Source: Nitrospira sp.
GTDB lineage: Bacteria > Nitrospirota > Nitrospiria > Nitrospirales > Nitrospiraceae
NCBI GenBank assembly: GCA_016873495.1
Contig: VGXC01000006.1
Location: forward strand, 34,276 to 98,275
Reading direction: 5' to 3'
Length of the DNA: 64,000 nt
The notes under the pieces were generated by a model. The model made no database searches, was not told the origin of the DNA, and saw only the letters and a program-made list of their open reading frames with translations. Position 1 is the first letter of the stretch, and each line of letters begins with the position of its first letter. Below, one piece after another: positions 45,520 through 57,051 of this stretch. The translations under genes were made by a program, and so were the position numbers.

Positions 45520-45777
45520 TCAGGCCGCCTGCACCCGGTTGAGCGACACGGCATAGCGGCAGCCTCCGGCACGTTTCAACGACACCAAACCGGAGCGGCT
45601 GAGGCGGTCCACCGCAAGAAACACTTGGGCCCAACTGACGGTCGGCAGCGACGAGGCCAACTGCTCGATGGTCTGCACGCCGCGCGTCTTGAGTGCGTCC
45701 AGCAGCCGTTCCTCGACCGGCGAGACAGACTCCGGGTTCGTCCCGGGCAGAGACATTATGTGTGCGCCATGATTCAT
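45520..45777 (-). CDS. Small winged-helix protein
   Basis: Protein of 85 residues with a winged-helix DNA-binding shape: VEERLLDALKTRGVQTIEQL, LPTVSWAQVFLAVDRLSRSG (recognition helix region) and the wing LVSLKRAGGCRYAVSL. No effector domain. ATG 45777 has AGGAGGGAG upstream; the longer open frame is not favoured. As the first gene after the sigma-54 promoter it may feed back on this operon. Family not named. Confidence 0.75.
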   Translation of the reverse strand: MNHGAHIMSLPGTNPESVSPVEERLLDALKTRGVQTIEQLASSLPTVSWAQVFLAVDRLSRSGLVSLKRAGGCRYAVSLNRVQAA

Positions 45778-45842
45778 GGGGACTCCCTCCTGTGCTGGAC
45801 GTACACCCCTCGCTATACCCGGCAAGGCTCAAGGCCAAGTGA

Positions 45843-45857
45843 GCAAGTTCAGTGCCA
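45843..45857 (-). promoter_or_regulatory. Sigma-54 promoter matching consensus
   Basis: TGGCAC (45857-45852), five bases TGAAC, TTGC (45846-45843) on the minus strand: the -24/-12 consensus TGGCAC-N5-TTGC without mismatch, 66 bp before the wHTH gene. It drives the wHTH-amt-Rieske-cytochrome b-octaheme-amt run. Confidence 0.9.
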
Positions 45858-45922
45858 CATAGAAAGGGAAAAATGAATGGAATTCACGCAATAACGAGAG
45901 CAAGAAACCGACCGCTACGACA

Positions 45923-45946
45923 ATTTTGTCGGATATCTGACAAAAT
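45923..45946. promoter_or_regulatory. NifA-type upstream activator palindrome
   Basis: 24-bp palindrome ATTTTGTC-GGATATCT-GACAAAAT with one mismatched pair. It contains TGT-N10-ACA, the NifA upstream-activator pattern, centred about 80 bp from the -24 box, the usual enhancer distance. The rest of the 275-bp spacer to cynS shows no other signal. Confidence 0.75.
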
Positions 45947-46052
45947 GGCCAGGCTTGTGACGGGTACGGCTGGCGCGAGAACAGGGCTGACGCACAAGAG
46001 GCGCCGCCGGCCTCTTGGTCGACAGCGCCCCTCTTCAGTGGTGACACGTAGG

Positions 46053-46493
46053 CTAAAAGGTCTTGTATTCGAGCCACTTCCCGTTCAACGTGATCTTGCA
46101 ACGAGCTTCTCCGTGGCTGCCGATGACCCGCTCCATATCGAGCGTGAAATCGATCGCGCTCATGATCCCGTCGCCGAACATCTCGTTGGCCTGTTCCCGC
46201 ATGGAATCGCCATAGACGCCGATGATCTCCAGCAGCCGATACTTGAACGGATCGGTCGTGTTGGGAAAGTCGGTCCGGACCGGGAACTTCGACAGGGATT
46301 CGGTGGTGTCCTTGTCCAAGCCCAAGGCCTTCCCGATTTTCGCCGCTTCCTTCGGCGGAAGCCGGTGAGTGCCGTTCAACACCGCCGCCACGAACGTCGG
46401 GTTCCGGCTCACGAGCTTGGCCACCTGGGCGATCGTCATCTTCTTGGCCAACCGCTTGGCCTTGATCACATCCCGAGCTTTCTTCGTCTCCAT
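46053..46493 (-). CDS. cynS: Cyanate hydratase (cyanase)
   Basis: Converts cyanate plus bicarbonate to ammonium and CO2 through carbamate, in the cytoplasm. It has 146 residues. The catalytic Arg86, Glu89 and Ser112 (YRLLE, DGIMSAIDF) have the spacing of Arg96, Glu99 and Ser122 in E. coli. The N-terminal helix-turn-helix-like domain is normal for the family. AGGAGGG precedes ATG 46493. It follows the ABC transporter genes, so cyanate uptake and use are linked. Confidence 0.97.
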   Translation of the reverse strand: METKKARDVIKAKRLAKKMTIAQVAKLVSRNPTFVAAVLNGTHRLPPKEAAKIGKALGLDKDTTESLSKFPVRTDFPNTTDPFKYRLLEIIGVYGDSMREQANEMFGDGIMSAIDFTLDMERVIGSHGEARCKITLNGKWLEYKTF

Positions 46494-46549
46494 TCTTCCC
46501 TCCTGGTTTAAAGCGGGCCACCGCAGCCCGCCGCTCTTTCCATGTTTCT

Positions 46550-47398
46550 TCAGAAACGGACGACCAACGGCGGGGCGACGCTCGCCGACTCTGAAGCCGA
46601 TCCCTCGGCGACCGGCGCATGCGACGCATGGCGGACCAAAAAATGAATCACGTGGTTCCGGATCTTGTAATAATGGGGATACTCGATGATCGTATCGCGA
46701 GCGCGGGGTCGTGGAATCGTCACATCCACGATTTCGGCGATGCGTGCCGACGGACCGTTCGTCATGAGCATGATCCGATCCGAGAGGAGAATGGCCTCAT
46801 CCACATCGTGAGTCACCATGAAGACCGTATTGCGGGTCGTGTTCCACATCTGGACGAGTTCCTCTTGGATGACGCCCCTCGTTAGGGCATCGATCTGCGC
46901 GAAGGGCTCGTCCAGCAGCAGGACTTTCGGCTCGATCGAGAAGGCTCGCGCCAGCCCCACCCTCTGTTTCATGCCTCCGGATAGGGCCGTCGGGCGCTTG
47001 TCCTCGGCGTCCTTCAGCCCCACCAGCGCAATGTATTTGCGCACATGTTCGGCGATCTTCTCGCTGCTCCAGTCCGGATAGGCCGCCCGCACGGCCAGCC
47101 GGATATTCTCGAACACCGTCATCCATGGCATTAAGGAGAAGTTCTGGAACACCACCATCCGGTCCAAGCCCGGCCCTGTGACCTCCTTGCCGTTTAGGAT
47201 GATCCCGCCCTCCGTCATGGTTTCGAGTCCGGCGATGATATTGAGCAGCGTGCTCTTGCCGCAACCGGAATGGCCGATGACGGTGACAAATTCGCCCTTG
47301 TCGATCTTGATCGTCGCATCCCTGAAGATGCAGACCCGCCCGTTACCCGACGGGCTCGAAAAATACTTGGTGACGTGGTCGATTTCTAGAAATGCCAT
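46550..47398 (-). CDS. ABC transporter ATPase, nitrate/cyanate type
   Basis: ATPase of 282 residues of the NrtD/SsuB/TauB class. Walker A is GHSGCGKSTLL, signature LSGGMKQRVGLARAF, Walker B KVLLLDEPFAQID, H-loop VTHDVDEA. It begins 3 bp after the permease and is followed by cynS. Cyanate is the likely substrate because of cynS; nitrate or nitrite cannot be excluded. Confidence 0.92.
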   Translation of the reverse strand: MAFLEIDHVTKYFSSPSGNGRVCIFRDATIKIDKGEFVTVIGHSGCGKSTLLNIIAGLETMTEGGIILNGKEVTGPGLDRMVVFQNFSLMPWMTVFENIRLAVRAAYPDWSSEKIAEHVRKYIALVGLKDAEDKRPTALSGGMKQRVGLARAFSIEPKVLLLDEPFAQIDALTRGVIQEELVQMWNTTRNTVFMVTHDVDEAILLSDRIMLMTNGPSARIAEIVDVTIPRPRARDTIIEYPHYYKIRNHVIHFLVRHASHAPVAEGSASESASVAPPLVVRF

Positions 47399-47401
47399 TC
47401 G

Positions 47402-48295
47402 TTACTCCTGATAGGTGACAAGACTCGCCAGTTTGTTGAAGCCCGAGTCGAGAATGACCCCCACCGCGCCCACGACCAGAATCGCAAAGATCACCCCGGC
47501 GATGTCCAGATTGTTCCATTCGATCCAGCTCAGATAGCCGACGCCCAACTCCCCCAGCAGCATTTCCGCCGGCACCACGGCGACCAGCGCACTGCCGAAC
47601 GAGATGCGCAGGCCATTGACGATGGTCGGCGCCGCCCCTGGCAGAATGACCTTGTAGAGCCGCTTGAACCAGGACAATTGCAGAATGGCGGCCACGTGGA
47701 GATAGTCCTTCCGAAGGGAGTTGACACCGAATGCGGTCGTGGCCAGGGTCGGCCACACCGCCGCCATGAAGACGACGAGCACCGCTGTCCACTTCGGGTC
47801 CTTGACGGTGTAGAGCAGCAACGGCATCCAGGCCAGGGGTGAAATCGGCTTAAGTATCTGGATGAAGGGATTAACCGCCTGAAATAGGACCTTGTTCAGT
47901 CCCAGCAGAATCCCGAGCAGGATGGCCACCACTGACGCCGCCAGGAAGCCGCCGGCAAACCGCGTGACCGTATAGAGCACCAAATAGGCGATCCCGTGAT
48001 CGTTCGTGCCTTTTATCACGAAGGCCTCGGACAATTCATCCTTGGCTTTCGCAACGACCGCCAGCGGTCCGGGTACGCCTTTCACCTTCTCCTTCTCCGG
48101 GTTCCAGACGTAGGCTCCCTCCGGAGTCCTGACGATATCGCCATTGAATTCCATGAGTTGCAACTGTTCGTCCGTGAATCCTTTGGGATCAAACCCCGGC
48201 CGCAGGGTAAACAAATGCCACGCGACTAGAAACACCACTAGCAAGCTCACCGAGATCAAGAGTGCGTCTTTGCGGGTGCCCATCGGTCCTGCCAT
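47402..48295 (-). CDS. ABC transporter permease, nitrate/cyanate type
   Basis: Inner-membrane permease of 297 residues with about six helices, of the NrtB/TauC class. The EAA-like motif region is LRKDYLHVAAILQLSWFKRLYKVILPGAAPTIV. An N-terminal periplasmic loop of about 60 residues follows the first helix (RPGFDPKGFTDEQLQLMEF), longer than usual. Third gene of the cyanate cluster counting from the activator. Confidence 0.91.
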   Translation of the reverse strand: MAGPMGTRKDALLISVSLLVVFLVAWHLFTLRPGFDPKGFTDEQLQLMEFNGDIVRTPEGAYVWNPEKEKVKGVPGPLAVVAKAKDELSEAFVIKGTNDHGIAYLVLYTVTRFAGGFLAASVVAILLGILLGLNKVLFQAVNPFIQILKPISPLAWMPLLLYTVKDPKWTAVLVVFMAAVWPTLATTAFGVNSLRKDYLHVAAILQLSWFKRLYKVILPGAAPTIVNGLRISFGSALVAVVPAEMLLGELGVGYLSWIEWNNLDIAGVIFAILVVGAVGVILDSGFNKLASLVTYQE

Positions 48296-48317
48296 GTCTT
48301 GGTTCTCTCCTTAACCC

Positions 48318-49640
48318 TTAGGCCATACTATGGATCTTAAAGCTCTTCAGATAAGCTTCCGGCTGACTCGGATCGAAGGGCTTTCCCATGATCACATGGG
48401 TCGTCGAGGTCGCCTTGTGAGTCGGATACCCGAGCTCCTTGGCGATACGATCGCAGTCCGACGCCAGGTAGACCTGCTCCGCCACCTGTTTGTAATTCAC
48501 GTCGGTTTTCAGGTGTCCCCACCGTCGCATCTGGGTCATGATCCAGATCGCCATCGAATGCCAGGGATAGGGATCGAAATCGATCCGGTCAGGAACTTTT
48601 TTGATACTGCCGAGGCCGTCGGCATACGTGCCGGTCAACACCTGTTCCAGCACCGTGACCGGCTGGTTGAGATAATTCGTGGGGGCAATCGAGGCGGCGA
48701 TCTCTTTCCGATGGGCGGGATTCGATGCATAGTGCGTCGCGTCCACGATCGACCGCAGCAGCGCCCCATAGGTGTTCGGATAGGTCGTGGCGAACTCCTT
48801 CGATACGGTGAAGGCACAGCAGGGATGACGATCCCAAATCTCTTTTGACAGCTTATAGATATAGCCGACATTTTCATAGACGGCCCGCTGATTGAACGGA
48901 TCGGGAGCCAAATACCCGTTGACGTTGCCGGCTTTTAGGTTCGCGACCATTTCCGGGGGAGGCACAACCCGGATTTGCACATCCTTGTCCGGATGGATGC
49001 CCCCCTCGGCCAGAAAGTACCGGAGCAGATAGTTGTGCATGGAAAAATCGAAGGGTACGCAGAAACGAAATCCTTTCATATCGGCGGCGGTCTTGACGTC
49101 CTTATGCTTGACATGGAGGGTGATCGCCTGTCCGTTGATGTTTTCGACAGCCGGCATGTAAAAGGGCACAGGGAGGGAACCAGCGCCCAGCGTGATCGCC
49201 AGGGGCATAGGCGTCAGCATATGGGCCGCGTCCACTTCCTTGTTGATCGCCCAGTCACGGATCATGGCCCAACCGGCGGCTCGCTTGACCGAGGCGTTCA
49301 GGCCATGCTTCTTATAGAACCCCAAGGGCTCCGCCATGATGATCGGGGTGGCGCAGGTAATGGGAATGAAGCCGATGCTGAGATCCTTTTTCTCCGGCTT
49401 GCCCGCGGGGTCCGCGGCGAAGGCCTTGAGCCGGTCCAGAGGCAGAACCTCATCGATCAAGGCCGCCAGGGCCGCCCCCCCCAGGCCAGCTAAGAACTGC
49501 CGGCGGCTCGGGCCTGCCGCCTGAAGCACCGCCGCCACTACCGACTGTTCGACCGTCTGCTCGAAATATGCCTCGGAAGAAAGGGCGCGATGCTCCTCAT
49601 TCATCGGCCTCGCGCTGACTTCACTGGACGACTTTCTCAT
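48318..49640 (-). CDS. Nitrate/cyanate-type ABC substrate-binding protein, TAT-exported
   Basis: Protein of 440 residues related to NrtA/CmpA. A twin-arginine signal is at about 43-60 (PSRRQFLAGLGGAALAAL), after an N-terminal leader of about 40 residues. The binding domain shows GFIPITCATPIIMAEPLGFYKK, MLTPMPLAITLG, NGYLAPDPFNQRAV and the CAFTVSKEFA region. ATG 49640 has TAGGAGG upstream. It is the first transport gene after the NifA-like activator. Specificity for cyanate is inferred from cynS. Confidence 0.91.
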   Translation of the reverse strand: MRKSSSEVSARPMNEEHRALSSEAYFEQTVEQSVVAAVLQAAGPSRRQFLAGLGGAALAALIDEVLPLDRLKAFAADPAGKPEKKDLSIGFIPITCATPIIMAEPLGFYKKHGLNASVKRAAGWAMIRDWAINKEVDAAHMLTPMPLAITLGAGSLPVPFYMPAVENINGQAITLHVKHKDVKTAADMKGFRFCVPFDFSMHNYLLRYFLAEGGIHPDKDVQIRVVPPPEMVANLKAGNVNGYLAPDPFNQRAVYENVGYIYKLSKEIWDRHPCCAFTVSKEFATTYPNTYGALLRSIVDATHYASNPAHRKEIAASIAPTNYLNQPVTVLEQVLTGTYADGLGSIKKVPDRIDFDPYPWHSMAIWIMTQMRRWGHLKTDVNYKQVAEQVYLASDCDRIAKELGYPTHKATSTTHVIMGKPFDPSQPEAYLKSFKIHSMA

Positions 49641-49700
49641 GATGATTACCTCCTACAGGGCCCATATGGAACGACCCATTCGCGCCCTTGCACCGCTGAT

Positions 49701-50927
49701 CTAGCCGTGTTTCCCAACCGCTTCACTGATCCCATATTTTTTCATCTTGTAGGCCACCTGACGGGGCGTGATGCCAAGGACCCGCGCCGCTCTGGCCTGC
49801 ACCCAGCCTGTCCGCTCCAGGGCATCGTGAAGCCGCCGACGCTCCAATTGCTCCACGCTCTCGTCAAGGCCTTGCCGAACGGTCTGGCGCAACTCATCCC
49901 CTCCCGCGCCCAATCGTGTGACCCGCTCCATGTCGGCAAAATAGCCGCGAAGCGAGGATGGCACGGAGTCGAGCGTGACGATCTCTGCCCGGGGTTCCGT
50001 CATCACCACCAACCGCTCCACGCAATTCTGCAACTCACGGACGTTGCCGGGCCATTCATACTGGGTCATCAACGCCATCAAATCCCGTCCCAGGCGAACA
50101 TGGCGGCTATTCTCCCGGTTGAAGCGATCCAGAAAATGATCGATCAACAAAGGAATATCGCCCGTTCGCTCCCGCAACGGCGGGAGCGTCACCGGCACGA
50201 CGTTCAGCCGGTAATAAAGGTCTTCCCGGAATGTCCCCGCCCGCACCATGGCCTCTAGGTCCCGGTGGGTCGCCGAAATCAGCCGGACATCCACCGACAA
50301 CAGTCTGCTTCCCCCCACCCGCTCGAAGCACTTGTCCTGCAACACCCGCAGCAACTTGACCTGAACGGAAGGCGGGATATCTCCTACTTCATCCAGAAAC
50401 AAGGAGCCGCCATCCGCCAACTCGAACCGCCCCTTACGCTGTTCCACGGCTCCGGTAAAGGATCCCCGTTCGTGCCCGAACAGTTCGCTTTCCAGAAGAC
50501 TCTCGGTCATCGCCGCGCAGTGCAGGCGAATGAACGGACCTCTCGCCCTGGTTCCTTGCACATGGATGGCTTTCGCCACCAACTCCTTGCCGGTGCCGCT
50601 CTCCCCCCGCAACAAGACCGTCGCCTGGCTGCCGCTCACCCGGCGGATCGCCTCGTAGACATCGCGCATGGCCTCGCTCTGGCCTACCAAACTCGCTTGC
50701 AAACCAGGGTTCCGCCCCGCCACAGAGCGATGACGGGACGCCTCCCCTTCCGGTCCCATCCCCGCCAACCGCCTCCGCACGACCTGCACGCGATCGGCAA
50801 GCAACTGGAGTGCCCGTTCCAACCGTTGCACCACGGGTTCGGAGCCGACCAAGGCAGCCGACACGGCTTCCAAGGCCTCACATTCCTCGCTCAAACGGCT
50901 CTCGTCCAGATCCGTCACCGTTGTCAT
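49701..50927 (-). CDS. NifA-like sigma-54 activator without sensory GAF domain
   Basis: AAA+ enhancer-binding activator of 408 residues. The N-terminal 75 residues are a helical region with no GAF or receiver domain. The central domain has Walker A GESGTGKE (108-115), GSFTGA (155-160) in place of GAFTGA, and Walker B GGSLFLDE. The C-terminal helix-turn-helix GWVQARAARVLGITPRQVAY is close to that of NifA. It lies upstream of the cyanate genes, 60 bp away, and is the likely partner for the sigma-54 promoter and TGT-N10-ACA site at 45843-45946. Confidence 0.9.
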   Translation of the reverse strand: MTTVTDLDESRLSEECEALEAVSAALVGSEPVVQRLERALQLLADRVQVVRRRLAGMGPEGEASRHRSVAGRNPGLQASLVGQSEAMRDVYEAIRRVSGSQATVLLRGESGTGKELVAKAIHVQGTRARGPFIRLHCAAMTESLLESELFGHERGSFTGAVEQRKGRFELADGGSLFLDEVGDIPPSVQVKLLRVLQDKCFERVGGSRLLSVDVRLISATHRDLEAMVRAGTFREDLYYRLNVVPVTLPPLRERTGDIPLLIDHFLDRFNRENSRHVRLGRDLMALMTQYEWPGNVRELQNCVERLVVMTEPRAEIVTLDSVPSSLRGYFADMERVTRLGAGGDELRQTVRQGLDESVEQLERRRLHDALERTGWVQARAARVLGITPRQVAYKMKKYGISEAVGKHG

Positions 50928-50972
50928 GTTCCCCGCATCCGATCAGTTCACCGATCAGGTCCGACTAATGAG

Positions 50973-51035
50973 AAAGGCGCCAGCATGCTACCAGAAAGAG
51001 CGGCGCGCTCTCTTCCCAGTAACGCTGGCGCCTTT
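50973..51035 (-). terminator. Hairpin after glnA, before the NifA-like gene
   Basis: Outer 12-pair stem AAAGGCGCCAGC and GCTGGCGCCTTT, inner stem AGAGCGGCGCGCTCT. On the minus strand it ends in TTTCTC, so it may end glnA transcription weakly. The spacer 50928-51134 shows nothing else. Confidence 0.55.
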
Positions 51036-51134
51036 GCCAGAAGAACGGCCCAACAACATTGTCGGGGAAATCCCGTCGACTATGTCGGCGTCAACCCCGG
51101 TCCCATCGCCGGCCCGACCGCCTTGTCTCACCCC

Positions 51135-52544
51135 CTACACGTCATAGTAGAGAAAGAACTCGTAGGGGTGCGGCCGCAGCCGCATGGTATCGACCTCTTT
51201 CGTCCGCTTGTAGCCGATCCAGGCTTCGATCAAATCCTCGCTGAACACCCCGCCCTTCAGGAGAAACTGATGGTCCTTCTCGAGGTGATTGAGCGCTTCG
51301 TCCAGACTGCCCGGCATGGTCCGAATCTTGGAGGCCTCCTTGGCCTCGAGATCGTAGAGATCCTTCTCGGCCGGTTCTCCCGGGTTGATCTTGTTTTCGA
51401 TCCCGTCCAGGCCCGCCATGAGCATCGCCGCGAAGGCGAGGTACGGATTGGCGCCGGGATCCGGGAATCGCACCTCGATCCGCTTTGCCTTGGGACTCGG
51501 CGAATACATGGGAATGCGGATTCCAGCCGACCGGTTGCGGCTGGAATAGGCCAGCAACACCGGCGCTTCAAACCCCGGCGTCAGGCGCTTGTAGGAATTG
51601 GTCGTCGGGTTCGTAAAGGCGGCCAACGCCGGCGCATGCTTCAGAATGCCGCCGATATAGTTCAGGCAGAGCTGCGATACGCCCGCATACTCTTTCCCGG
51701 CGAACAGAGGCTTGCCCTCTTTCCAGATGCTCTGGTGAGTGTGCATGCCGGACCCGTTGTCCCCGAAGATGGGCTTCGGCATGAAGGTCACCGTCTTGCC
51801 GTGGCGGCGCGCCACGTTCTTGACGATATACTTGTACATCATCATCTTGTCGGCCGTCCGAACCAGCGAGTCGAACCGGATATCGATTTCGGCTTGTCCC
51901 GCCGTCGCCACTTCGTGATGGTGCTTCTCGATCGAGATGCCGGCCCGTTCCATTTCCAGAATCATCTCGCTGCGGATATCCTGTTGGGTGTCAGTCGGCG
52001 GGACCGGGAAGTACCCTTCCTTGTGACGGATCTTGCCGCCCAAATTCACGCCCTCCTGCCCCATGTTCCAGACGCCTTCGTCCGAATCGATGAAGTAGTA
52101 GCCGCTGTGGCTCGTCTGGTCGTAACGGGCATGATCGAAAATGAAGAATTCGGCTTCCGGCCCCCAATAGGAGATGTCGCCGATCTTGGTGCTCTGCAGA
52201 TGTTTCTCCGCTTTCTGCGCAATGAACCGGGGATCGCGGTCATACGTTTCGCGCGTGATCGGATCGACCACGTTGCCGACCAGGCTCAACGTCGGCACGG
52301 CGCAAAAGGGGTCGAGGCAGGCCGTTTCAGGATCCGGCACCACCAGCATGTCGCTGTTGTTGATGGCCTTCCAGCCGCGAATCGACGACCCGTCCAAGCC
52401 GGACCCGTCTTTGAACAGGCCTTCGGTCAACTCGTTGACGGGAATGCTGAAATGCTGCCACGTCCCGATCAGATCCACAAATTTCAGATCCACGATCTGC
52501 ACCTTGTGCTTCTTGGCAAACTCCAGTACCTCGCGGGGATTCAT
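51135..52544 (-). CDS. glnA: Glutamine synthetase type I
   Basis: Ammonium-assimilating enzyme, 469 residues, dodecameric GSI-beta. Motifs include [20 protein letters not shown], the ATP and Glu site [12 protein letters not shown], and NRSAGIRIP. Tyr397 in EKDLYDLE is at the position of the adenylylated Tyr, consistent with control by GlnE-type enzymes encoded at 34509-38575. It follows glnD by 24 bp and is the last gene of amt-glnB-glnD-glnA. Confidence 0.97.
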   Translation of the reverse strand: MNPREVLEFAKKHKVQIVDLKFVDLIGTWQHFSIPVNELTEGLFKDGSGLDGSSIRGWKAINNSDMLVVPDPETACLDPFCAVPTLSLVGNVVDPITRETYDRDPRFIAQKAEKHLQSTKIGDISYWGPEAEFFIFDHARYDQTSHSGYYFIDSDEGVWNMGQEGVNLGGKIRHKEGYFPVPPTDTQQDIRSEMILEMERAGISIEKHHHEVATAGQAEIDIRFDSLVRTADKMMMYKYIVKNVARRHGKTVTFMPKPIFGDNGSGMHTHQSIWKEGKPLFAGKEYAGVSQLCLNYIGGILKHAPALAAFTNPTTNSYKRLTPGFEAPVLLAYSSRNRSAGIRIPMYSPSPKAKRIEVRFPDPGANPYLAFAAMLMAGLDGIENKINPGEPAEKDLYDLEAKEASKIRTMPGSLDEALNHLEKDHQFLLKGGVFSEDLIEAWIGYKRTKEVDTMRLRPHPYEFFLYYDV

Positions 52545-52568
52545 TCCGAGCCTCCTTTCAGATCGCCG

Positions 52569-55666
<3,098 letters not shown>

Positions 55667-56980
55667 TCATGAATAGGCCCGCTCGTTGTGCTGGCTGAGA
55701 TCCAGACCCGTGGCTTCCTGTTCGGGGGTGATCCGCAACCCCATCGAACCGTCGACCAGTTTGAGAATGACGTAGGTCCCGACGAAGGCGTACAGCGACA
55801 CCGCCAGCACCGTCAGACCCTGCACGCCGACTTGGGCTGGATTGCCGAAGAAGAGACCGTCCGCAGCAGCCGGATTCAGCCCTTTGGAGGCCACAAATCC
55901 GGTCGCCAAGACTCCGATCACTCCCCCGATTCCGTGGATCCCGACGACGTCGAGTGCGTCATCGTAGCCGATCCGGCCCTTCCAAACAATGGCGAAATAG
56001 CAGAGCGCACCGGCGATCATTCCGATCACCATGGCCCACAAAGGCCCGATGTAACCGGCAACCCCGGTCACCGCGGCCAGACCGGCCACCGCTCCGCTGG
56101 CCACGCCCAGTACGGTGGGTTTGCCCCGATGCATCCACTCCACGGTCATCCAGGTCAGCGCCGATGCAGCCGCCGCAACCTGGGTGGCAATCAACGCTCC
56201 CATGGCGACGGCATTGGCCCCCCTGGCGCTTCCCCCGTTAAAGCCGAACCAGCCGAACCAGAGCAATCCGGTTCCCAGGAGCACAAAGGGCAGGTTGTGC
56301 GGGGGCATATAGTCGGTTCTCCAGCCCCGACGGCGGCCCACCGCCAAGGCACAAGCCAGGGCAGAAGCCCCGGCGCTGATATGGACAACGGCCCCTCCGG
56401 CAAAATCCAGGCCTCCCATCTTGCTCAACCACCCCCCGCCCCAGATCCAATGAGCCAGGGGAGAATAGATAAAAATCGACCATAAGGCGGTAAACAGCAG
56501 CACGGCGCTGAAGCGGATCCGCTCCGCAAACGCCCCGGTAATCAAGGCCGGCGTGAGAGCCGCCAGCATCAGTTGAAACAACATGAACACCCCGTGCGGG
56601 ATGGTCGCCCCGTAGAGGGGATGGGGCTGGGCCCCGACTCCGCTTAACCCTGCCCAATCCAGACTGCCGATCACACCGCCTCGATCGGGGCCAAAAGCCA
56701 GGCTGTACCCGAAGAGGACCCAGATTACGCTCACCAGACACAAGACGATGAAACTGTGCATGACCGTACTCAAGACGTTCTTGCTCCGGACGAGCCCCCC
56801 GTAAAACAGGGCCAAGCCCGGTACGATCATGATCAAGACCAACGCCGTAGAGGCCAGCATCCAGGCCGTATCCCCGCTGTCCCTCGCGAGGCCAGCCTGG
56901 GCCCAGGCAGGGGCCGCCGTCAGCACCCCCCCCAGACCGGCAGTCAGAACCAACACTCCATACCCCGTCGTTTGTCTCAC
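55667..56980 (-). CDS. amt: Ammonium transporter Amt (third copy)
   Basis: Amt channel of 437 residues with a signal peptide (about 1-27, ending AWA), signature LALFYGGLVRSKNVL, and pore His in GGAVVHISAGASAL and VVGIHGIGGVIG. It is closely similar to the copy at 39845-41167, including the tail GLDLSQHNERAYS. GTG start 56980 with AAGGAGGGG upstream. It is linked to glnB. Confidence 0.95.
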   Translation of the reverse strand: MRQTTGYGVLVLTAGLGGVLTAAPAWAQAGLARDSGDTAWMLASTALVLIMIVPGLALFYGGLVRSKNVLSTVMHSFIVLCLVSVIWVLFGYSLAFGPDRGGVIGSLDWAGLSGVGAQPHPLYGATIPHGVFMLFQLMLAALTPALITGAFAERIRFSAVLLFTALWSIFIYSPLAHWIWGGGWLSKMGGLDFAGGAVVHISAGASALACALAVGRRRGWRTDYMPPHNLPFVLLGTGLLWFGWFGFNGGSARGANAVAMGALIATQVAAAASALTWMTVEWMHRGKPTVLGVASGAVAGLAAVTGVAGYIGPLWAMVIGMIAGALCYFAIVWKGRIGYDDALDVVGIHGIGGVIGVLATGFVASKGLNPAAADGLFFGNPAQVGVQGLTVLAVSLYAFVGTYVILKLVDGSMGLRITPEQEATGLDLSQHNERAYS

Positions 56981-57051
56981 ATCCCCTCCTTGCCGACTTG
57001 GCTGCGGAGTTCCATCACCCTAACCGAGCCACCTTCGGCCTCCGCCTTGGG

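Noticed and set aside
49641..49700. Sigma-54 promoter before the cyanate transporter genes
   Set aside because: No GG-N10-GC match with TGGC/TTGC context in this 60-bp spacer.
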